From: Ruminococcaceae bacterium UBA1865
Lineage (GTDB): Bacteria > Bacillota > Clostridia > Oscillospirales > Acutalibacteraceae
DNA: 18,352 bases
Assembly: GCA_002338255.1 (NCBI GenBank)
Contig: DDHX01000017.1
Location: 4,212-22,563 of the forward strand
Direction: 5' to 3'
The notes beneath the pieces were generated by a model, which was not told the origin of the DNA, made no database searches, and was given only the letters and a program-made list of their open reading frames with translations. Both the position numbers and the translations under genes were made by a program. Position 1 is the stretch's first letter. Each line of letters begins with the position of its first letter. Positions 14,499 through 18,352 of the stretch are shown here, in pieces.

Positions 14499-14825
14499 GT
14501 GAGCAAGATATTTTCCATCATCGGCCTGGAAACCAACACTGGCATCCGCGACGTTGGACTCATGAGTGGGGTTCCCGAAGTGGAGGACATACAAAACTCC
14601 CAGCTATATAAAGAACTGGTTGAGGACTGCGGCGGTTCAGAATACATCACAGTGGCGGTTAAATCCTTCCGTTATGGCGAGGGGGAACCTCAAGATGCAA
14701 CCGTCGAAGATCTCCAGTGGCTTAAATCTCATCCCGAATTCTTGAAAAGTAATGCGGTTACAAATCTGCAAAACGCAAGATTCGCCATCCTCTATCCTGA
14801 TCAGGGGATGCAGATGAACATGTAG
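14499..14825 (+). CDS. Hypothetical ICE-associated protein, small
   Basis: This 108-residue protein starts with GTG immediately after the TAA of the preceding gene (no intergenic base), with GGGAGG in that gene's last codons as ribosome site. No domain is recognised. It is acidic, soluble, with a short conserved-looking core (LYKELVEDCGGSEYITVAVK) and no membrane segment. Coupling to its neighbour suggests a joint function. A terminator-like hairpin begins inside its stop codon. Confidence 0.65.
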   Translation: MSKIFSIIGLETNTGIRDVGLMSGVPEVEDIQNSQLYKELVEDCGGSEYITVAVKSFRYGEGEPQDATVEDLQWLKSHPEFLKSNAVTNLQNARFAILYPDQGMQMNM

Positions 14826-14863
14826 CGTCTTTTGGTTTTATAAAACTGAAGGGCGCTTTTTTT
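14824..14863 (+). terminator. Terminator-like hairpin immediately before the ArdA-like gene
   Basis: AGCGTCTT pairs with AAGGGCGCT (including G-U pairs), with an inner GTTTTATAAAAC palindrome, followed by seven T residues. The AAAGGAG of the ArdA-like gene is only about 8 nt beyond the T-run. Confidence 0.75.
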
Positions 14864-14884
14864 ATTTCAGAAAGGAGATAATCA

Positions 14885-16087
14885 ATGTCAGAAAAGGAAA
14901 AGGTGATGACTGTGACACTGATGCGGTCGGACCTGTACGACGCGCCCGCATACTCCGGCGCATATCTGAAACTCCCCGCAAGCCGGGACGAAATACAGGA
15001 CGCACTACATCGTGCAAGAGTCACAGATGATCAGCCATATCAGGTTGTGGAGTGCTTCAATATGCAGGGAGAGGAACTGAGTTTTATTCCAGAAAATCCT
15101 CCTCTTGCTGAGCTGAACTTCCTTGCATACCGTATAAGTGAGTTGAGCGAGCATGACCGCATCGCCTTCACCGGCTGTGCGTTAGTGGGCGAGGGCAATC
15201 TGGCAATGCATGACCTGATCAACCAAACATACAATCTTGGTGATGCTCATGCAGTACCTGCTAAAAATGATCGGGAACTCGGCAAATTCTATGTCGACAA
15301 TGATTTTATAGATGCGGTCAATCATGTACCTCCAGAATATCAGCAGGAGCTTCTGGACTTGCTGGACTATGAAAAAATCGGTCGTGCGCGTCAGGAAGCG
15401 GAAGGTGGTATCTTTCACAACGATTTTTATGTAGTAAATGGCTCTGGGAGTTGGGAAACAGTTTATGATGGTATCCACTTGCCGGAGCAATCTTTCCTGG
15501 AGAACTATGTCTTTGAACTCCTGGTATGTGATGGTACATTTTATCCGTCGGATATTGACGAATGTACAATACTTAAACTGCCCGCTACACCGGATGAGAT
15601 ATCGGAAGTATTAAAGGAACAGGGCATTAAAAATTTTGATGGATGCGTGGTGTATACCAATAAAAGCTCTGTCCCCAAATTAAATGGTGTGTTTGGTGAC
15701 TATGAGGACATCGAAAAAATAAAGCTGCTGGCAGAAAAGATTTATGAACTCCGCTGCCAAGGTCAGGAAGCGAAGTTCAAAGCAGCTCTTGAGCTGATGG
15801 ACTGTACCGATATCGACCTGGCCCTTGATATTACACAGAACATGGATTGCTTTGATTTTTATCCGGAGCTGTCCTCCCCTGAAGATTACGCCAGGCAGGA
15901 ATTCCTGAAACGATATCACATCCCGGAAGATGATCCAATGCTCAAGCACATTCATTTCTCCCGATGCGATTCTGATCTGATGAAGGAAGCAAATATTTGC
16001 GCTACGCCCTATGGCATAATCCGGCTGGGCAACCGGGAGATGACTCTGGAATATTCAAGTCCCGCACTTGGTCAGCAGATGCTGTAA
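14885..16087 (+). CDS. ArdA-like antirestriction protein, extended two-module form
   Basis: This 400-residue very acidic soluble protein resembles, in its first half (LPASRDEIQDALHRAR ... PPLAELNFLAYRIS, about 28-95), the ArdA-like proteins of ICEs from gut Firmicutes. ArdA proteins are DNA mimics that block type I restriction enzymes and help an incoming element survive. Classical ArdA is about 170 residues; this one is more than twice as long. Its second half repeats the pattern: LPATPDEISEVLKEQG near residue 233, followed by a segment ending IKLLAEKIYEL, suggesting a duplicated module. The ATG follows AAAGGAG by about eight bases. Placement in an ICE next to a DNA methyltransferase agrees with a restriction-evasion role. 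Activity is inferred; no catalytic residues are expected. Confidence 0.75.
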   Translation: MSEKEKVMTVTLMRSDLYDAPAYSGAYLKLPASRDEIQDALHRARVTDDQPYQVVECFNMQGEELSFIPENPPLAELNFLAYRISELSEHDRIAFTGCALVGEGNLAMHDLINQTYNLGDAHAVPAKNDRELGKFYVDNDFIDAVNHVPPEYQQELLDLLDYEKIGRARQEAEGGIFHNDFYVVNGSGSWETVYDGIHLPEQSFLENYVFELLVCDGTFYPSDIDECTILKLPATPDEISEVLKEQGIKNFDGCVVYTNKSSVPKLNGVFGDYEDIEKIKLLAEKIYELRCQGQEAKFKAALELMDCTDIDLALDITQNMDCFDFYPELSSPEDYARQEFLKRYHIPEDDPMLKHIHFSRCDSDLMKEANICATPYGIIRLGNREMTLEYSSPALGQQML

Positions 16088-16111
16088 CCCACAACAAAGA
16101 TAATAGAACGA

Positions 16112-16149
16112 AAAGGCGCTGTCTTATAAAAAAAGGCAGCGCCTTTTTT
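16112..16149 (+). terminator. Terminator-like hairpin before the methyltransferase operon
   Basis: AAAGGCGCTG (16112-16121) and CAGCGCCTTT (16137-16146) form a perfect 10-bp stem, continued by T residues. The AAGGAG of the next gene begins about 10 nt later, as with the other two hairpins of this kind. Confidence 0.82.
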
Positions 16150-16173
16150 GTTTTCCGAGAAAGGAGCTGAATC

Positions 16174-16377
16174 ATGAACTATGATATAACCCCAGAACAA
16201 AAGACAGGCGCGGGAGTGACCGGCCCGCCAAAAAAGTACGTCGTGCCGCCGCCAAAAGATCCCTCCCGCTGCGAGGGCTGTCCCTATCCCGGCGTTGGAT
16301 TTATCTGCTGGAGCGCAGACGGCTCCTGTATGAAAACCGATATGGAGAAAATTAACCTCCGAAGCAAAGGCAGGTGA
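16174..16377 (+). CDS. Small four-cysteine ICE-associated protein
   Basis: This 67-residue protein has a Pro-rich N-terminal half and then CEGCPYPGVGFICW...SCMK, giving four cysteines (CxxC, then two single Cys) that could bind zinc or an Fe-S cluster. No named family is recognised. It starts from an ATG after AAGGAG, and its TGA overlaps the methyltransferase region, with that gene's ATG six bases downstream of the stop, so they are cotranscribed. A DNA- or protein-binding accessory role is possible; the real function is unknown. Confidence 0.65.
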   Translation: MNYDITPEQKTGAGVTGPPKKYVVPPPKDPSRCEGCPYPGVGFICWSADGSCMKTDMEKINLRSKGR

Positions 16378-16382
16378 TCAAA

Positions 16383-17339
16383 ATGAACAGCATCATCAGC
16401 TGGGTGGGCGGCAAGAAAGCACTGCGGGAGATGATCTATCAGCGGATGCCAAAGGAGTTCGGACGGTACATTGAAGTCTTCGGCGGCGGAGGCTGGGTGC
16501 TGTTTGGTAAGCCACCCGATACTGCCATGGAGGTCTACAACGATTTTAATTCCGACCTGGCAAACCTGTTCCGCTGTGTCCGTGACCGTCCCCTGGCTCT
16601 CTTAAAGGAGCTGAACTTCTTTCCTCTCAACGGCCGCGATGAATTCAATGTCCTGAAAAAGTATCTGACGAAGGAGGAGTTCACAAACGAGTATCTGCGG
16701 GAGGAACTGGAGATTGCCGAGCAGTATCTCACAGAGCCGCAGTTTGAGGAAATCGAGCCCATCCTCTTGGAATACGCGCAGATGAATGATGTGAAGCGCG
16801 CCGCCGCCTTTTACCGGCTCATCCGCTTAAGCTACGGAAGCGGCTGCACCAGCTACGGCTGCCAGCCCTTCGATATCCGCAGAACCTTCCACCTGCTCTG
16901 GCAGGGCAGCCGGAGGCTCAAGGATACCATCATTGAAAACAAGGATTTTGAGGATTTGATCAAGCAATACAGCCGGGAGAACGCCTTCATCTACTGCGAC
17001 CCTCCCTATTACCAGACGGAAGGACACTACGCCGTGGAATTTAAAAAGGAAGATCATACAAGGCTGCGGGATACCCTTGCAGCTTGTCAGGGAAAATGGC
17101 TGGTCAGCTACAACGACTGCGAATTTATCCGGGAGCTGTATCAGGGCTTTTGCATCGAGTCAGTCAGCCGCCTCAATAACTTGGCGCAGCGTTACGACAA
17201 CGGCTGTGAATACGCCGAAGTCCTGATTTCAAATTACGATACCGGCGAGCGTCTGCGGGACATGCCGTCCCAAATGAATCTCTTTGACGCCGACCTGTTT
17301 TCGGCAAACAACGATGACCCCACTGAGGGGCTAACTTAA
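16383..17339 (+). CDS. D12-class (Dam-like) DNA adenine N6-methyltransferase
   Basis: This 318-residue enzyme transfers a methyl group from SAM to adenine in DNA. SWVGGKK (6-12) and VFGGGG (32-37) form the SAM-binding motif I region, NDFNSDL (53-59) follows, and DPPYY (206-210) is the catalytic motif IV of alpha-type D12 enzymes. The ATG at 16383 is preferred over the GTG at 16374 because AGGTGA lies six bases before it. No restriction endonuclease gene is adjacent, so it is a solitary methyltransferase, common in ICEs and phages, likely protecting element DNA from host restriction or marking it. Recognition sequence cannot be told; GATC is only a guess from the family name. Confidence 0.9.
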   Translation: MNSIISWVGGKKALREMIYQRMPKEFGRYIEVFGGGGWVLFGKPPDTAMEVYNDFNSDLANLFRCVRDRPLALLKELNFFPLNGRDEFNVLKKYLTKEEFTNEYLREELEIAEQYLTEPQFEEIEPILLEYAQMNDVKRAAAFYRLIRLSYGSGCTSYGCQPFDIRRTFHLLWQGSRRLKDTIIENKDFEDLIKQYSRENAFIYCDPPYYQTEGHYAVEFKKEDHTRLRDTLAACQGKWLVSYNDCEFIRELYQGFCIESVSRLNNLAQRYDNGCEYAEVLISNYDTGERLRDMPSQMNLFDADLFSANNDDPTEGLT

Positions 17340-17353
17340 AGGAGGAAATCCCT

Positions 17354-17789
17354 ATGAAAATGATTGAAATGAAATCTGCTGTAGACAACAAAGGCTACCT
17401 TATTTTTTCGGAGGAAACCGTAAGCGCAGCCGGGTTAAAGCCCGGTGACGAGGTGTACGTCACCCTCACGGTTTCGGAGGAAGAAAACTATCCGTACCCA
17501 ATGATTCTTATTATGACAGAACCCTTGGATATCACCATTCACAACGCACAGGAGATGGATGAGGAGGAAGAACCGGAAGAGGAAGATGATCTGACCCTGC
17601 CTTATTCCCTGCTGGAAGATGCGAATATCCCTTTGGATAGCGATCTGGACATCATCTGCGGGGACAGAGAAATCAAGATCCGACCCGCTGGATCGTCTGC
17701 CGGATGAACTGCACGGGCTGTTTGACAACCTGGGCATCCACTCCGACACCGTTCGGGAGGTTATGAAAAAGGAGGGTTACTTCGTATGA
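17354..17789 (+). pseudogene. AbrB/SpoVT-like domain protein, frameshifted near its C-terminus
   Basis: The frame from 17354 runs 117 codons and stops at 17707. It has an AbrB-like fold pattern at the N-terminus (KGYLIFSEETVSAAGLKPGD), an acidic linker (DEEEEPEEEDD) and a second AbrB-like half (LPYSLLEDANIPLDSDLDII). After codons for EIKI (ending 17680) the sequence continues sensibly only in another frame: DPLDRLPDELHGLF...EVMKKEGYFV, ending with TGA at 17787-17789. That TGA overlaps the ATG of the next gene, as expected for the original stop. One extra base (or two missing) near 17681 explains this. It may be a real mutation or a sequencing error; the 117-codon product would lack the conserved tail. 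AAAGGAGG precedes the ATG. Confidence 0.72.
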
Positions 17790-18079
17790 AAGCAAAGCCT
17801 ATTTACAAAATCGTAGACGGCAAGGGGCGTGTCCTGATCCCCAAAGAACTCCGATCCTCCTCTGGCATGGACTATGGTGATATTGTCAGGCTGGGCATCA
17901 GCCAGGGAACTATCAGCATCAAAAAAGTGGATCTCATCGAGGTGGGTGATCAATCGCCGGAGGCGGTGGAAGCCTTTGTCCATGCCGCTATCCGTGAGAT
18001 GCCGGAGGGCACACAGATCGCCATCGCTGCACGGCTGCTGGAACTCATCGAGCAGAGAAAGGGGCAGCGTCATGAGTGA
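17786..18079 (+). CDS. AbrB/MazE/SpoVT-family DNA-binding protein
   Basis: This 97-residue protein has an N-terminal swapped-hairpin AbrB-type domain: IYKIVDGKGRVLIPKELRSSSGMDYGD (about 6-32) contains the hallmark G-R-V-x-I-P-K-E-L-R. A helical C-terminal half (about 54-95) may mediate oligomerisation. AbrB-type proteins bind DNA as dimers or act as antitoxins; no toxin gene is adjacent. AAAAAGGAGGG lies upstream, and the ATG overlaps the original stop of the frameshifted gene, while its own end overlaps the next gene by eight bases. It is likely a regulator of the element's own genes, which is inference. Confidence 0.85.
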   Translation: MKAKPIYKIVDGKGRVLIPKELRSSSGMDYGDIVRLGISQGTISIKKVDLIEVGDQSPEAVEAFVHAAIREMPEGTQIAIAARLLELIEQRKGQRHE

Positions 18080-18352
18080 AAAAACATTATTTTCTCAGGA
18101 GGACTGCTTACAGACCGGATATGACATGCCCATCAGCGGAAAGGTCATTGTCCTGCATCCTTCCGCACTGCCGGAGGACTGCCGGGAGGCAAAACACCAG
18201 CTGTACTTTTGCACCGGAGGAAACGGCAGCAATCCTAATCCCATCAGCCGCTCAATCTTTACCGTTTCCCTGGCGGAAGGAGAAAAAATCCGCTGGAACC
18301 GGAGTGACGTGTTCGGTATTGCAAAGCCGGAGATCCTGTCCGATCAGGCCAG
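18072..18352 (+). CDS. ICE-associated hypothetical protein, truncated by the window edge
   Basis: The frame opens with MSEKTLFSQEDCLQTGYDMP and stays open for 93 codons to the end of the window, so the C-terminus is unseen. It contains KVIVLHPSALPEDCREAKHQ and ends within IRWNRSDVFGIAKPEIL. No signal peptide or membrane segment is visible and no domain is assigned with confidence; similar proteins occur, as far as I recall, in the accessory modules of ICEs from gut Clostridia. Its start overlaps the AbrB-like gene by eight bases, with an AAAGGGG-like site upstream, so it belongs to the same operon. Confidence 0.65.
   Translation, partial: MSEKTLFSQEDCLQTGYDMPISGKVIVLHPSALPEDCREAKHQLYFCTGGNGSNPNPISRSIFTVSLAEGEKIRWNRSDVFGIAKPEILSDQA

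Noticed and set aside
16374..16382. GTG start of the methyltransferase overlapping the previous stop
   Set aside because: The ATG three codons later has AGGTGA at proper distance, whereas the GTG lies within that site.

Overview
The window looks like a chromosomal segment of a Gram-positive anaerobe of the class Clostridia, most likely the Oscillospiraceae/Ruminococcaceae. The reasons are AGGAGG ribosome sites with several TTG/GTG starts, an FHA-fused FtsW/RodA protein paired with a class B penicillin-binding protein, a T-box leader, a dockerin-like secreted protein, and an integrated element of the gut-Firmicutes type. The family assignment is inference. No rRNA, tRNA, CRISPR array or transposase is visible.

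Positions 1-12276 read as core chromosome. A forward operon (242-2469) encodes a universal-stress-like protein, a HAD phosphatase and an FUSC/aromatic-acid-exporter-like membrane protein. It meets a reverse-strand operon head to tail at one bidirectional terminator (2468-2502). That reverse operon (5569 down to 2505) carries an FHA-SEDS glycosyltransferase and its transpeptidase partner, a peptidoglycan synthase pair. Upstream, still on the reverse strand, are a pyridoxal/pyridoxamine kinase, a GlmU-like left-handed beta-helix protein and a signal-peptide/dockerin-like protein; promoters with near-consensus hexamers and 17-base spacers can be read for the first two. The 510-base gap 8561-9070 holds what I consider the best undescribed candidate: a small RNA of about 125 nt with a perfect TTGACA-17-TATAAT promoter, a 7-bp hairpin, an exposed CUCCUCCCC (anti-Shine-Dalgarno) stretch and a 14-bp-stem terminator. 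Next comes trpB2, a tryptophan synthase beta homologue, behind a complete T-box leader whose specifier codon reads UGG (Trp). Divergent from it is the 23S rRNA uracil methyltransferase gene rlmD.

From about 12230 to the right edge the DNA appears to be an integrated mobile element, probably an integrative and conjugative element (ICE) inserted at the 3' end of rlmD. The RlmD C-terminus departs from the usual ending just after the HVE motif, and an inverted repeat lies there. The first cargo (12551-13698) is strikingly A+T-rich: a MerT-like transporter, an ArsR-family repressor and a CopZ-like zinc/2Fe-2S metallochaperone, behind a 14-6-14 inverted-repeat operator. It suggests a metal-response cassette, but mercuric reductase is absent. 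From 13986 on, base composition shifts to more G+C-rich ICE accessory genes: two unknown proteins, a 400-residue ArdA-like antirestriction protein with an apparent internal duplication, a small four-cysteine protein, a solitary D12-class adenine methyltransferase, a frameshifted AbrB-like gene, an intact AbrB-like gene, and a gene cut by the window edge. ArdA and the methyltransferase would together protect the element from host restriction.

An unusual feature of the element is that three transcription units (starting 13986, 14885, 16174) are each preceded by an intrinsic-terminator-like hairpin only about 8-25 nt from the ribosome site. That leaves no room for a promoter between them and implies read-through, antitermination or RNA-processing control.
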